64,000 bases of DNA from Ruania halotolerans (GTDB taxonomy: Bacteria; Actinomycetota; Actinomycetes; Actinomycetales; Beutenbergiaceae), in contig NZ_CP088017.1 of NCBI RefSeq assembly GCF_021049285.1, positions 3,607,380 through 3,671,379 on the forward strand, written 5' to 3'. The position numbers were made by a program, and so were the translations under genes. Of this stretch, positions 54,580-63,542 are shown piece after piece (position 1 is the first letter of the stretch; each line of letters begins with the position of its first letter). The notes below the pieces were generated by a model. That model was not told the origin of the DNA, searched no databases, and worked only from the letters and a program-made list of their open reading frames with translations.

Positions 54580-56646
54580 TTAGGCCTGCTTCTTCTGATC
54601 CTTCTTCACGTTCTTCTCACTCTTCGGCTCATCCCCGGCGGCCCGGCGCCGGCGCAGGTAGTCCTGCGCATCGCGCTGGCGCTGGGCCTCCACACCAGTT
54701 CCGATCACGGCGCCGATGTGCTTGTCCGAATAGCCGAGTGCCTCCACCAGCCCGAGGGCATGTGTGCGCAGGCGCGGCAGCAGCCGGTTGATGTAGGAAG
54801 TCACGGTGCGAGCGCGCTGAGCGGAGATGCGCCCGTTGATGAGGTACCAGGAGAGATTCTTCTCGATGGTCACCAGCCCGAACAGGTCGCGCAACCACGT
54901 CAGCACCTTGCGGGTGTCCGGATCCTTGACCTGGTTGAGCGCCTCGGTGAACGCCTCCCATTGGAGGAGTTCGCCGTGTGCGCGGGCGGCCTCGATGAGG
55001 TCGTGCTGGTGGGAGTTGAACAGCGCTTGCGCCACGTCCTGCGGTGCACCCTTGGCGGCCCGCAGCGCGAGGGCGATCTCTTCGACCATGGATTCCACGC
55101 GGTCCTCAAGGAGCTCGCGCTGGGCATCGGCGTCCCGGATCTCTCCTGCAGACCGGGCCGAGGAGCCCCAGTCCTGGATCGACTGTGCGGCCCGCCGCAG
55201 CGGCGTGCGGTGCAGCGTCATGTCCACCGCCCGGTCGGCCACCCAGCGCACCGCACCCGCCACGTCCATCGTGGCCATCTCACGGCCGAAGTCGGTGAGC
55301 AGGCGCTTGCCCACAAGCTGGAGCAACACCGTGTTGTCGCCCTCGAACGTGGTGTAGACGTCCATATCCTGATGCCAGCTGACGAACTTGTTCTCCGCGA
55401 GATATCCGGCGCCGCCGCATGCCTCCCGGGCGGACTGGATCGTCTCCATCGCGAGCCACGTGGTCAACGGCTTGGATGCTGCGGCGAGTGTCTCCAGGTC
55501 CTGACGGTCGCCGTCGGTGTCGTGTTCACCGGAGAACACCTCGTGGAACCGCTGCCCGAGCTGGTTGTGCATGAACTGTGCGGCGTAGACCCTGGCGAGC
55601 AGCGGAAGCAGTCGTCGCTGGTGCTGCTGGTAATCGAGCAGCACAGTCTCGACGTCATCATCGGCGCCGGTGAACTGACGGCGTTCACTGCCATACCGGA
55701 TCGCCGTGGTCAGTGCCATCTTGGACACCACCACCGCGGCACCGCCGAGGGAGACGCGCCCCTGAACGAGCGTGCCGAGCATGGTGAAAAAGCGCCGTCC
55801 GGGGCTCTCGATCGGGGAGCTGTAGGTGCCGTCCTCGGCCACGTCGCCGTACCGGTTCAGCAGATTCTCCCGCGGCACGCGCACGTGGTCGAAGGCCAGC
55901 CTGCCGTTGTCGACCCCGTTCAGGCCGCCCTTGATGCCATCGTCCTCACCGGTCACGCCCTCCAGGAACGGCCCAGCAGTGCCGTCGTCAGCGGTCTGGC
56001 GGATCGGTACGTAGAAGGCATGCACGCCGTGGTTGACCCCGCCGGTGATGAGCTGAGCGAATACGACGGCGGCCGTTCCGTGGTCTGCAGCGTTGCCGAT
56101 GTAGTCCTTCCACGCCCCACGGAACGGGGTGTGGATCTCGAACTCCTGCGTCTGTGGGTCATAGGTGGCCGTGGTGCCGATGGCGGCCACGTCACTGCCG
56201 TGCCCGGTCTCGGTCATTGCGAAGCAGCCCGGCACGTCCAGGCTCATCGCCCCTGGAAGGAACTGGTCATGGTGCCGCTCGGTGCCCAGGTGCAGGATCG
56301 CCGCACCGAAGAGCCCCCATTGCACCCCGGCCTTGATCTGCAGAGCCGGGTCGGCCACCACCAGCTCCTCGAACCCGGCGATATTGCCGCCCGGATCCTC
56401 ATCACCACCGAGCCGCTTCGGAAAGGCGCGGTTCACCACACCCAGGTCCACCAGCGCGCGGGCCTGCTCGAGGACCCGGGCGCGCTGCCCGGCCACATCG
56501 AGTCCCTCCTGGCGGCGGAGCCGATCATCCAGGAGGAGGTCCCGGACCTGACGGCGGTGGTCCCGCCAGCGCCCGTCGATCAGGTCGGCCACCGCCGCCG
56601 TGTCCAGGGTGAGGTCTGCCGCGGCGGTGCGGGGAGTAGTGCTCAT
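54580..56646 (-). CDS. acyl-CoA dehydrogenase, FadE5-like
   Basis: A 688-residue flavoenzyme, longer than the usual 380-600, in the acyl-CoA oxidase/large-FadE group. GCFAMTETGHGSDVAAIGTTATYD is the FAD/substrate segment, RRQFTGADDDVETVLLDYQ lies in the C-terminal helical domain and VYTTFEGDNTVLLQ has the catalytic Glu. A Lys-rich tail ends the protein. Together with the divergent thiolase, FabG and MaoC genes it matches the mycobacterial fadE5-fadA2-fabG4-htdX neighbourhood. The ATG overlaps the TetR gene stop (ATGA). Confidence 0.93.
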   Translation of the reverse strand: MSTTPRTAAADLTLDTAAVADLIDGRWRDHRRQVRDLLLDDRLRRQEGLDVAGQRARVLEQARALVDLGVVNRAFPKRLGGDEDPGGNIAGFEELVVADPALQIKAGVQWGLFGAAILHLGTERHHDQFLPGAMSLDVPGCFAMTETGHGSDVAAIGTTATYDPQTQEFEIHTPFRGAWKDYIGNAADHGTAAVVFAQLITGGVNHGVHAFYVPIRQTADDGTAGPFLEGVTGEDDGIKGGLNGVDNGRLAFDHVRVPRENLLNRYGDVAEDGTYSSPIESPGRRFFTMLGTLVQGRVSLGGAAVVVSKMALTTAIRYGSERRQFTGADDDVETVLLDYQQHQRRLLPLLARVYAAQFMHNQLGQRFHEVFSGEHDTDGDRQDLETLAAASKPLTTWLAMETIQSAREACGGAGYLAENKFVSWHQDMDVYTTFEGDNTVLLQLVGKRLLTDFGREMATMDVAGAVRWVADRAVDMTLHRTPLRRAAQSIQDWGSSARSAGEIRDADAQRELLEDRVESMVEEIALALRAAKGAPQDVAQALFNSHQHDLIEAARAHGELLQWEAFTEALNQVKDPDTRKVLTWLRDLFGLVTIEKNLSWYLINGRISAQRARTVTSYINRLLPRLRTHALGLVEALGYSDKHIGAVIGTGVEAQRQRDAQDYLRRRRAAGDEPKSEKNVKKDQKKQA

Positions 56647-57347
56647 GTGCGCTCCGTAGGTGAGATCGAGGTGGCGGCTCCGATACCGTGCCAGAGCCAG
56701 TCAGTGACGAGGTCGGCCATGGTCTCGGCCGAGGGATGATTGCCGGGTTCTGACCCGAGCCAGACGTCGCCCACACCACGGACGAAGCCGACCGCACCGG
56801 CGGCCCACCCAGCGGCGAGCCCGGTGTCTGCGCCAGCCGCATCGAGGGCTTCCCGGAGAGGGATCTCGACGTATCCGGAGATGGTCGCCTGGAATGCCGA
56901 GAGGCCCGCCAGGTCCGCGCCATCGGCAACCCGGGTGACGAACCGGTACACGTGCGGGGAGTGATCGATCATCGTGGCGTACACACCCACCATGGCGCGC
57001 AGGCGCGCATGAGGATCACCCTCGGTGTGGGCTGCCGCATCGAAGGCCTCGGACATCTCCTCCAGGACCAGCTCCCCGACGGCGCCCTGCAGGCCGGCCT
57101 TATCGGTGAAATACCGGTAGACGATCGATTTGGATGTCTGCATCGCCGTGGCAAGTTCGTCCATCGAGAGATCTGGCCCCTCATGGTGGACCGCCTTACG
57201 GGCCGCGTGGGCCAGTGCCCGGCGGCGTTCGGCGCGGTGGGAGTCCCATCGGCGCGAGCGCCCGTCCTGCGGGGCTGCCGCGTCGAGGGCGCTGCCCGTG
57301 CGCTCAACTGGCCTCGAGCCGCGTGCGGCCGCTGTGACTCTACTCAC
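56643..57347 (-). CDS. TetR family transcriptional regulator
   Basis: A 234-residue repressor. A 35-residue basic tail precedes the helix-turn-helix DLSMDELATAMQTSKSIVYRYFTDKAGLQ (about residues 58-86). The C-terminal all-alpha domain has hydrophobic segments for a ligand, perhaps acyl-CoA. The start is GTG. It is coupled to the acyl-CoA dehydrogenase and divergent from the thiolase, so it probably controls both. In the 130 bp between them, GAGTATCAGGTACTATC is a candidate operator. Confidence 0.9.
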   Translation of the reverse strand: MSRVTAAARGSRPVERTGSALDAAAPQDGRSRRWDSHRAERRRALAHAARKAVHHEGPDLSMDELATAMQTSKSIVYRYFTDKAGLQGAVGELVLEEMSEAFDAAAHTEGDPHARLRAMVGVYATMIDHSPHVYRFVTRVADGADLAGLSAFQATISGYVEIPLREALDAAGADTGLAAGWAAGAVGFVRGVGDVWLGSEPGNHPSAETMADLVTDWLWHGIGAATSISPTERT

Positions 57348-57477
57348 GGACTGAGAGTATCAGGTACTATCGGTCCTAGACACATTGGCTCGACGGATCA
57401 CCTGAGGTCACCGGCATCGGGTACTGATCTCGACACGCTCCTCCACCACCGCCTGACCCCGATCGCGAGGACATTTC

Positions 57478-58818
57478 ATGGCATCGACGCCCCCCAGCAA
57501 CGGCACAGCATCCACCTCACCCCAGCGGGCCGCCGTCATCGGCGCGAACCGCATCCCGTTCGGCAAGGCGGGCGGCGCCTACGCCTCGGCCTCGAACCTC
57601 GACATGCTCACCGCCGCACTCAGTGGCCTGGTGGCCCGGTTCGGCCTCCAGGGCGAACGCGTGGGCGATGTGTCCGCGGGTGCAGTGCTGAAGCACTCCC
57701 GCGATTTCAACCTCACCCGCGAGGCGCTTCTCGGTTCCGGGTTGGACCCGCACACCCCGGGCTTTGACGTACAGCGCGCCTGTGGCACCAGTGTGGAAAC
57801 GGTCACCGCGATCGCCAACAAGATCGCCCTCGGGCAGATCGAATCCGGCATCGCCGGTGGTGTGGACTCCACCTCCGATGCGCCGATCGTGGTGAGCGAC
57901 CGGCTCCGCAAGACGCTGCTCCGGCTCAGCCGCGCCAAGACGGCTGGCCAGCGTCTGTCGTTGCTCTCAACGCTGCGCCCGGCCGATCTGGCACCCGTGG
58001 CGCCGAACGTGAATGAACCGCGCACGGGGCTGTCCATGGGCGAGCACCAGGCGATCACCACCCGGCAGTGGGGTATCACCCGCGAGGCGCAGGACGAGGT
58101 GGCGCTGAACTCGCACCACAATCTCGCCCGCGCCTACGACGACGGCCTGTTCGACACTCTCGTCACCCCCTATCGCGGACTGGTGCGGGACGAGGCGCTG
58201 CGCGCGGACACCTCGCTCGAGAAGCTCGCGAAGCTCAAGCCGGTATTCGGCAAGGACGCACCCGATGCATCCATCACGGCAGGCAATGCCACGCCACTGA
58301 GTGACGGCGCCGCCACCGTACTGCTCGGCACCGACGAGTGGGCTGCGCAGCGGGGACTGCCGGTACTGGCGCACGTGGTCGATGCCGAATCCGCCGCAGT
58401 GGACTTCGCTCGCGGGGAGGAAGGGCTGCTGATGGCCGGCGCGTACGCCGTCCCACGCCTGCTCGCACGGCAGGGTCTGCGCCTGGACGATTTCGCCTTC
58501 GTGGAGATCCACGAGGCCTTCGCCTCGACGGTGCTGACCACGATGGCCGCCTGGGCCGATGAGGACTTCTGCACCAGGAAGCTGGGGATGCCCGCGCTGG
58601 GCGAGGTGGACCGGTCACGATTGAACGTCGCCGGATCCTCGCTCGCCGCCGGGCACCCGTTTGCGGCCACCGGGGCGCGGATCGTCGGAACGCTGGCGAC
58701 GCTGCTGCACGAGCGCAAGAAGGCAGACGGCGGCGATGCCTCATCGGCCCCCGTACGGGGCCTGATCTCCGTGTGCGCCGCCGGCGGCCAGGCCGTCGCC
58801 ATGATTCTCGAAGCGTGA
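57478..58818 (+). CDS. acetyl-CoA C-acyltransferase (thiolase), FadA2/FadI-like
   Basis: A 446-residue thiolase that cuts 3-ketoacyl-CoA in beta-oxidation or runs in reverse. The acyl-binding Cys is C102 in VQRACGTSVE, the catalytic His residues are in EIHEAFAS and SSLAAGHPFAATGAR, and the second Cys is in ISVCAAGGQAV. Start ATG is after a GAGGAC-type site. It is 14 bp ahead of the fabG gene. Confidence 0.94.
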   Translation: MASTPPSNGTASTSPQRAAVIGANRIPFGKAGGAYASASNLDMLTAALSGLVARFGLQGERVGDVSAGAVLKHSRDFNLTREALLGSGLDPHTPGFDVQRACGTSVETVTAIANKIALGQIESGIAGGVDSTSDAPIVVSDRLRKTLLRLSRAKTAGQRLSLLSTLRPADLAPVAPNVNEPRTGLSMGEHQAITTRQWGITREAQDEVALNSHHNLARAYDDGLFDTLVTPYRGLVRDEALRADTSLEKLAKLKPVFGKDAPDASITAGNATPLSDGAATVLLGTDEWAAQRGLPVLAHVVDAESAAVDFARGEEGLLMAGAYAVPRLLARQGLRLDDFAFVEIHEAFASTVLTTMAAWADEDFCTRKLGMPALGEVDRSRLNVAGSSLAAGHPFAATGARIVGTLATLLHERKKADGGDASSAPVRGLISVCAAGGQAVAMILEA

Positions 58819-58832
58819 GCGAGGGGAACTCG

Positions 58833-60191
58833 ATGACTGATACCTACCTGAACCTGGTCAACTCCGGCCTCACCAAGGAGATGGCGAAGAAGCTCGGCCT
58901 GCCTCGGCCCGCGGAACTACGCCGCACCGACCCGGGTGCGGTGGACCAGCCGCTGATCCCGGGCCCGGTGCTGGTGCTCGGATCGGGCCGTGCGGACACT
59001 GCTGCAGACTCCGTGGCGAACACGCTGCTCAGCTGGGACCTGGACGTGCACCGCACACTGCCGAACCGCACGATCGGCGCCATCGTGGTGACACTGACCG
59101 ACATCACGCATCCGGAACAGGTCAGTGAGCGCGTGCTCGAGGTGGGGGCGGCGCTGCGCTCCCTCGCTCCAAGCGCCCGCGTGATCACGATCTCGCGGCC
59201 GGCCGCCGAAGCCGCCGATCCTGCTGTGGCCGCCGCCCGGCACGGGGTGGACGGGTTCGGCCGTTCGCTCGCGAAAGAGCTGCGGGCCGGTGCCACCGGG
59301 AACGGGATCGTCCTTTCCGAGGGCGTCACACCCGACTCCCCCAGCGCCACCGGGGCATTGAGGTTCCTGCTTTCGGCACGGTCGGCATTCGTCTCCGGTC
59401 AGTTCGTGAACGTCACCACGCCCGACGGCGAAGCTCCCGGTGACTGGACCCGCCCCCTGGCGGGGCGGGTGGCCGTGGTCACGGGCGCGGCACGTGGGAT
59501 CGGCGCGTCGATCGCCCGCACCCTGCATCGCGACGGCGCCCAGGTGATCGGCGTGGACGTCCCGGCCGCCGGCGAGCAACTCGCCCAGGTGATGAACGAG
59601 GTGCACGGCACCGCCCTGCAACTGGACATCACCGGTGCCGATGCTGCGCAGCGGGTGATCGATCTGGCGCGATCCCGGCATGGGCGACTGGACGCCGTCG
59701 TGCACAACGCCGGCATCCTGCGGGACAAACTGCTCGCCAACATGACCGCCGAGAAGTGGGATGCGGTGATGGCGGTGAACATCGCCGCTCAACTGCGGAT
59801 CAATGACGCGTTGCTCAGTGCCGAGGAACTGGCGCCCGAGGGCCTGCGGCTGGTCTCGTTGGCCTCCACCTCGGGGATCGCGGGCAACCGCGGCCAGACG
59901 AACTACGGCTACAGCAAGGCCGCCGTGATCGGGATGACCCGGGCCCTCGCGCCTCGGATCGCCGAACAAGGCGGAACCGCGAACGCCGTGGCACCGGGGT
60001 TCATCGAGACCGAGATGACCGCGAAGATCCCGCCCGTGCCGCGCCAGATCGCGCGGCGGGCGAACTCCCTGCAGCAGGGCGGGCAGCCCGTGGATGTGGC
60101 CGAGGCGATCGCCTTCCTGCTCTCCCCACAGGCGGGCGGGATCAACGGAGAGGTGCTGCGCGTGTGCGGTCAGAACCTGGTGGGCCAGTGA
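58833..60191 (+). CDS. high-molecular-weight 3-oxoacyl-ACP/CoA reductase (FabG4-like)
   Basis: A 452-residue, two-domain FabG. The N-terminal half (1-205) is a flavodoxin-like degenerate Rossmann domain with LVLGSGRADTAA in place of a nucleotide loop; the C-terminal half is a true SDR: TGAARGIG (217-224), HNAGIL, catalytic SLASTSG and Y358-x3-K362 in NYGYSKA. This is the length and plan of mycobacterial FabG4. The ATG has GAGGGGA upstream. It likely acts on 3-ketoacyl-CoA in the same pathway as the neighbouring thiolase and dehydratase. Confidence 0.92.
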   Translation: MTDTYLNLVNSGLTKEMAKKLGLPRPAELRRTDPGAVDQPLIPGPVLVLGSGRADTAADSVANTLLSWDLDVHRTLPNRTIGAIVVTLTDITHPEQVSERVLEVGAALRSLAPSARVITISRPAAEAADPAVAAARHGVDGFGRSLAKELRAGATGNGIVLSEGVTPDSPSATGALRFLLSARSAFVSGQFVNVTTPDGEAPGDWTRPLAGRVAVVTGAARGIGASIARTLHRDGAQVIGVDVPAAGEQLAQVMNEVHGTALQLDITGADAAQRVIDLARSRHGRLDAVVHNAGILRDKLLANMTAEKWDAVMAVNIAAQLRINDALLSAEELAPEGLRLVSLASTSGIAGNRGQTNYGYSKAAVIGMTRALAPRIAEQGGTANAVAPGFIETEMTAKIPPVPRQIARRANSLQQGGQPVDVAEAIAFLLSPQAGGINGEVLRVCGQNLVGQ

Positions 60192-60288
60192 GGAGCACAA
60201 AGATCCCCCGCGTAGGCGGCGCGAGGGACGAGGGCCGGCATGAGGACCGGCGAAGCGAGGCACCGCAAGGATCAGATCGGAGGGCACT

Positions 60289-61251
60289 GTGAGCGCGCCA
60301 CAGCAGGAGAAGACCCTCCCGGAAGTTCCCGCGCTGGGCGGGTTGTACGCCAATGCACTGGCCAAATCGGCCCGACTGATGGTGCGTGCACCGGGAGCGG
60401 GTGCGACCACCGTGCCAGACCTTGCCTACCGGGTGGATAACGTCCACCCCGACGTGGAGCGCCTCACCGCGTATCAACACCTCATGGGTGAGCCGGGCAC
60501 CGATGTGCTGCCGGCCGGGTTCGTGCATGTGAGCGCGTTCGGTGTGGCCATGGCCGTGATGGCGCGGGACGACTTCCCGTTACCGCTGCTCGGGATGGTG
60601 CACATCGCGAACCGGGTGGAGCAGCGCGAGCCCATCCGGGTGGGCGAGTCGCTCACCGTGCGCGCCTGGGCCGAGCGGCTGCGAGCGCACAAGTCCGGCA
60701 CCCAGGTGGATCTCGTGGTGGAGGCCACCAGAGCCGATGACGTGGACCCTGCATGGCGCGGTCGATCCACCTACCTGGCGAAGGGGCGCCGGCTGCCCGG
60801 CCTGGCGCTGATGGAGACAACGGACACACCAGGCACTGGGGACACAGGCGGCACTGGGGGCACAGAGAACCCCGCGGACCCGTGGGGCTCGGATCCCGGC
60901 CCGCCGGCCGCCGTCTGGAATCTGGCGAAGGACACCGGCCGCCGCTACGCGCAGGTCTCCGGAGATCGCAATCCCATCCACCTCAGTGCGTTGACGGCGA
61001 AGGCGTTCGGGTTCCCGCGGGCGATCGCGCATGGGATGTACACGGCGGCCCGGGCGCTCGCGGCCGTCGGGGCGAGTCGAGTGTCCCCGGCGGAGGCGTT
61101 CGTCTGGGACGTTTCGTTCGCCAAACCGGTGCTGTTGCCCTCGAAGGTCGCGCTCGCGCTGCGCCCGGAGGGCGAGATGGTCCGCTACCTCGGCTGGAAC
61201 CAGAAGGCGCAGAAGCGCCACTTCTCCGGCTCCGTCACCCCCCTCCCCTAG
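60289..61251 (+). CDS. MaoC family dehydratase, HtdX-like
   Basis: A 320-residue double hot-dog protein. The hydratase-2 motif YAQVSGDRNPIHLSALTAKAFGFPRAIAHGMY holds the catalytic Asp and His in the second half (about residues 224-255), joined to the first half by a Gly/Thr-rich linker (TPGTGDTGGTGGTENPA). The GTG start follows GGAGGG. It likely hydrates enoyl-CoA/ACP to 3-hydroxyacyl products. It ends 5 bp before a nested palindrome. Confidence 0.92.
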   Translation: MSAPQQEKTLPEVPALGGLYANALAKSARLMVRAPGAGATTVPDLAYRVDNVHPDVERLTAYQHLMGEPGTDVLPAGFVHVSAFGVAMAVMARDDFPLPLLGMVHIANRVEQREPIRVGESLTVRAWAERLRAHKSGTQVDLVVEATRADDVDPAWRGRSTYLAKGRRLPGLALMETTDTPGTGDTGGTGGTENPADPWGSDPGPPAAVWNLAKDTGRRYAQVSGDRNPIHLSALTAKAFGFPRAIAHGMYTAARALAAVGASRVSPAEAFVWDVSFAKPVLLPSKVALALRPEGEMVRYLGWNQKAQKRHFSGSVTPLP

Positions 61252-61255
61252 CCAC

Positions 61256-61317
61256 CCGCGAGTGCGGCCCTTCTCGCTCATTCCCTGAGATTTACGCGAG
61301 AACGCCCGCACTCGCGG
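61256..61317. repeat. nested-palindrome intergenic repeat, copy B
   Basis: CCGCGAGTGCGG pairs perfectly with CCGCACTCGCGG (12 bp); inside, TTCTCG faces CGAGAA and TCA faces TGA. It lies between converging genes (MaoC and CobW-like) and shares its words with copy A near 44.9 kb. Confidence 0.7.
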
Positions 61318-61344
61318 CGGGCCGAGTGCGTCCACTTCAGTGCG

Positions 61345-62511
61345 TCACATCAGGTGCGTCGTCGAACGGGCACCCAGGTACGGCTCCAGCGGGTCTTCTC
61401 GACCTAACCACGGCAGCAGTCCGGCTTCCTGTTCCGCGGCGGTGAGCACGGCACGTTCAAAGGCTGCCACCACATCCTCCCTGCCTGGCCCGGCACCCAC
61501 CACGAGCCAGCGGGTGCTCGGATCCGGCCCGCCCCGGTGATCGGCCACTCCCACCGACACCTGACGTCCTCCGCCATAGACCCCACACACCGAGTCGGGC
61601 CGATTCGGGACCCAGAACCTGCCCCAGACCACGCGCGGGCCGTTTGCCACCGTGTCGATCTCCTCCAGAAGCCGCTCCGGGTGGAGCGCAGCGGGAGTGT
61701 GCAGGTCGAGCGCCCAGACGTCGGAGTCCGTGGCACACCACCCGTACTCATCCGGGCACACCCGCTCGGCGCCGACGCCGGGACTCGCGCTGCTCGCATG
61801 GAGGTGCGCCTCGGCGTGGGCCACGGAGTGCCTGAGCGAGAATGCTCGGCTGAGCCAGTCCGAGTGCGCATCGTCGATGAGCTGCGACCCCGGACGACGC
61901 ACCGCATCGGCGAGGTCCCGGGCACGACCGGACGCTCCGCCGTCGAGGACCACCAGATCAGCCGGCGGCAGCTGACCGAGCACGATCTCCGCAAGGGCGC
62001 GGTCATCCCCCGGTGCGATGGGGATCTCCCCTGCGGTCGCGTCCGCATCACCGAGCAATGCCTCCGGCAACAGATCGGCCGTCGCATACGCCACCGCCGC
62101 GGCGAGCACCCCCGCAGCGCTGAGCTCGTGAAGCGCAGCCGCAAGGCCCGCCGTCGCAGGCAACAGTTCCGCACCCGGCGGCAGGGCGAGCACAGCACCT
62201 ACCCAGCGCGGGTCCTCCAGCAGGCGTGCGACGGTGGGCCCGGCGTCCTCGCGCACGGCACAGGAGGGGCACACATGCTCGAGTTCGACCCATTCATCCT
62301 CGAGCGTCTTCGTACCGTGCAGGACCCGGCGGCGCAGACGTGCACCGTGCTCCTTGAGGACGATGTCGTGCACCACGGCGACGACGTCGGGCCGATCGGT
62401 GAGCACACCGAGGAGCGCCACCTCCCGGTCGATCGGGTTGATGGTGGCGAGCACGGCAACCGGGCGGTTCCCATTCTCGGCCGAGCGGCCGGCGGAGGGT
62501 GCGGCAGACAT
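61345..62511 (-). CDS. CobW-like GTPase-family protein without a Walker A loop (Mrf-like)
   Basis: A 388-residue protein of the CobW/COG0523 fold. The usual P-loop GxxxxGKT is replaced by ATINPID, so GTP hydrolysis is probably lost; the [11 protein letters not shown] segment stands at the CxCC zinc-site position. [23 protein letters not shown] and the C-terminal domain follow. It is divergent from zinc-free ribosomal genes behind a Zur-like box. In mycobacteria, a similarly degenerate CobW protein (Mrf) brings the hibernation factor to zinc-starved ribosomes, and this may be its counterpart. The ATG at 62511 has GAGAGGA; an ATG at 62532 is less likely. Confidence 0.82.
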   Translation of the reverse strand: MSAAPSAGRSAENGNRPVAVLATINPIDREVALLGVLTDRPDVVAVVHDIVLKEHGARLRRRVLHGTKTLEDEWVELEHVCPSCAVREDAGPTVARLLEDPRWVGAVLALPPGAELLPATAGLAAALHELSAAGVLAAAVAYATADLLPEALLGDADATAGEIPIAPGDDRALAEIVLGQLPPADLVVLDGGASGRARDLADAVRRPGSQLIDDAHSDWLSRAFSLRHSVAHAEAHLHASSASPGVGAERVCPDEYGWCATDSDVWALDLHTPAALHPERLLEEIDTVANGPRVVWGRFWVPNRPDSVCGVYGGGRQVSVGVADHRGGPDPSTRWLVVGAGPGREDVVAAFERAVLTAAEQEAGLLPWLGREDPLEPYLGARSTTHLM

Positions 62512-62525
62512 ACGATCCTCTCGAT

Positions 62526-62554
62526 GTGACATTAGTGAGAATGATTCCTATTAT
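62526..62554 (+). promoter_or_regulatory. promoter of the zinc-free ribosomal protein operon, probably leaderless
   Basis: GTGACA (-35) and TATTAT (-10) are spaced by exactly 17 bp, and the rpmB ATG begins seven bases after the -10, so transcription would start at the start codon. No ribosome site is seen. Confidence 0.75.
62533..62553. promoter_or_regulatory. Zur-type zinc operator
   Basis: A 21-bp imperfect palindrome around GAATGATTC, whose AATGATT core is the Zur-box centre. It fills the spacer and -10 of the ribosomal promoter and lies in front of the divergent CobW-like gene, so zinc-loaded Zur could silence both. Confidence 0.7.
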
Positions 62555-62560
62555 GCTTAC

Positions 62561-62797
62561 ATGTCTGCTCACTGCCAACTCACCGGCGCCGAACCGATGT
62601 TCGGCAACACCATCTCCCACTCCCACCGGCGTACCTCGCGCAGGTTCAATCCGAACATCCAGAAGCGCACCTACTGGGTCCCTTCGCTGCGGCGACGCGT
62701 GCGGCTGCGGCTCAGCGCTCGCGCAATCAAGACGATCGACACGATCGGCATCGAGGCCGCGATCACCAGAATCCAGGCACGAGGAGAGAAGTTCTGA
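62561..62797 (+). CDS. rpmB: 50S ribosomal protein L28, zinc-free paralogue
   Basis: A 78-residue L28: [34 protein letters not shown] then [31 protein letters not shown] single Cys at position 5 remains and no CxxC pairs are seen, the zinc-independent (C-minus) form. The start is next to the promoter without a ribosome site. It is coupled to the L33 gene by TGATG. Confidence 0.92.
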   Translation: MSAHCQLTGAEPMFGNTISHSHRRTSRRFNPNIQKRTYWVPSLRRRVRLRLSARAIKTIDTIGIEAAITRIQARGEKF

Positions 62798-62967
62798 TGG
62801 CCAAGAAGAGCAATGACGTCCGCCCCAAGGTCGTGATCCAGTCCACGGCGGGGACGGGCTACCGCTACATCACCGAGAAGAACCGGCGGAACTCACCCGA
62901 CCGCCTGGTGCTGATGAAGTACGACCCGCGCGTGCGCCGTCACGTCGAGTTCAAGGAGACCCGCTGA
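62797..62967 (+). CDS. rpmG: 50S ribosomal protein L33, zinc-free paralogue
   Basis: A 56-residue protein, [20 protein letters not shown]..., with [35 protein letters not shown]. It has no cysteine at all, whereas zinc L33 has two CxxC pairs. Start overlaps the L28 stop (TGATG) and its own stop overlaps the S14 start. Confidence 0.95.
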   Translation: MAKKSNDVRPKVVIQSTAGTGYRYITEKNRRNSPDRLVLMKYDPRVRRHVEFKETR

Positions 62968-63272
62968 TGGCCAAGGCATCGAAGATTGCCAAGAACCTGC
63001 AACGACAGGACACGGTGGCCCGGTATGCACAGATCCGGGCCGAGCTGAAGAAGGCCTCGGTGGACCCCCACCGCAGCGCCGATGAGCGCGAGGCGGCGAT
63101 GCGTGCGCTGCACAAGCTCCCCCGGGATGCGAGCCCCACCCGCGTGCGCAACCGTGATGTGGCCGACGGGCGCCCCCGCGGGCACCTGCGCAAGTTCGGA
63201 CTTTCCCGGGTGCGACTGCGCGAGATGGCCCTGCGTGGCGAACTACCCGGAATCACGAAGTCCAGCTGGTAA
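62967..63272 (+). CDS. rpsN: 30S ribosomal protein S14, zinc-free paralogue
   Basis: A 101-residue long-form S14: [20 protein letters not shown], then [48 protein letters not shown]. It lacks the CxxC-x12-CxxC of the zinc form. It lies in the operon with L28 and L33, TGATG coupled. Confidence 0.96.
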   Translation: MAKASKIAKNLQRQDTVARYAQIRAELKKASVDPHRSADEREAAMRALHKLPRDASPTRVRNRDVADGRPRGHLRKFGLSRVRLREMALRGELPGITKSSW

Positions 63273-63301
63273 TCCACCGTGCACATGAGAAGGAGATCGC
63301 C

Positions 63302-63424
63302 ATGAAGGTTCGCGCCTCACTGCGCTCGCTGAAGAACCAACCCGGATCGATCGTGGTCCGCCGCCGCGGCAAGACCTACGTGATCAACAAGAAGAACCCG
63401 CGCCTCAAGGCCCGGCAGGGATAG
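63302..63424 (+). CDS. rpmJ: 50S ribosomal protein L36, zinc-free paralogue
   Basis: A 40-residue protein, [40 protein letters not shown] in plan: the N-terminal MKVR, central VVRRRGK and the KARQG end match L36, but the three Cys and His that bind zinc are replaced. It is three residues longer than zinc L36. GAGAAGGAG precedes its ATG, 29 bp after S14. Confidence 0.95.
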   Translation: MKVRASLRSLKNQPGSIVVRRRGKTYVINKKNPRLKARQG

Positions 63425-63542
63425 GCCAGCCCTTCAAGCGACGGTGAGTGGGCCCTCGACGTAAGATCTCCCCCATCAAGCAAATCCTTCGAATTGGGGG
63501 CCGTGCGCATGGGCCCGGTCTGAGGAGCGGGTCTGAGGAAAA

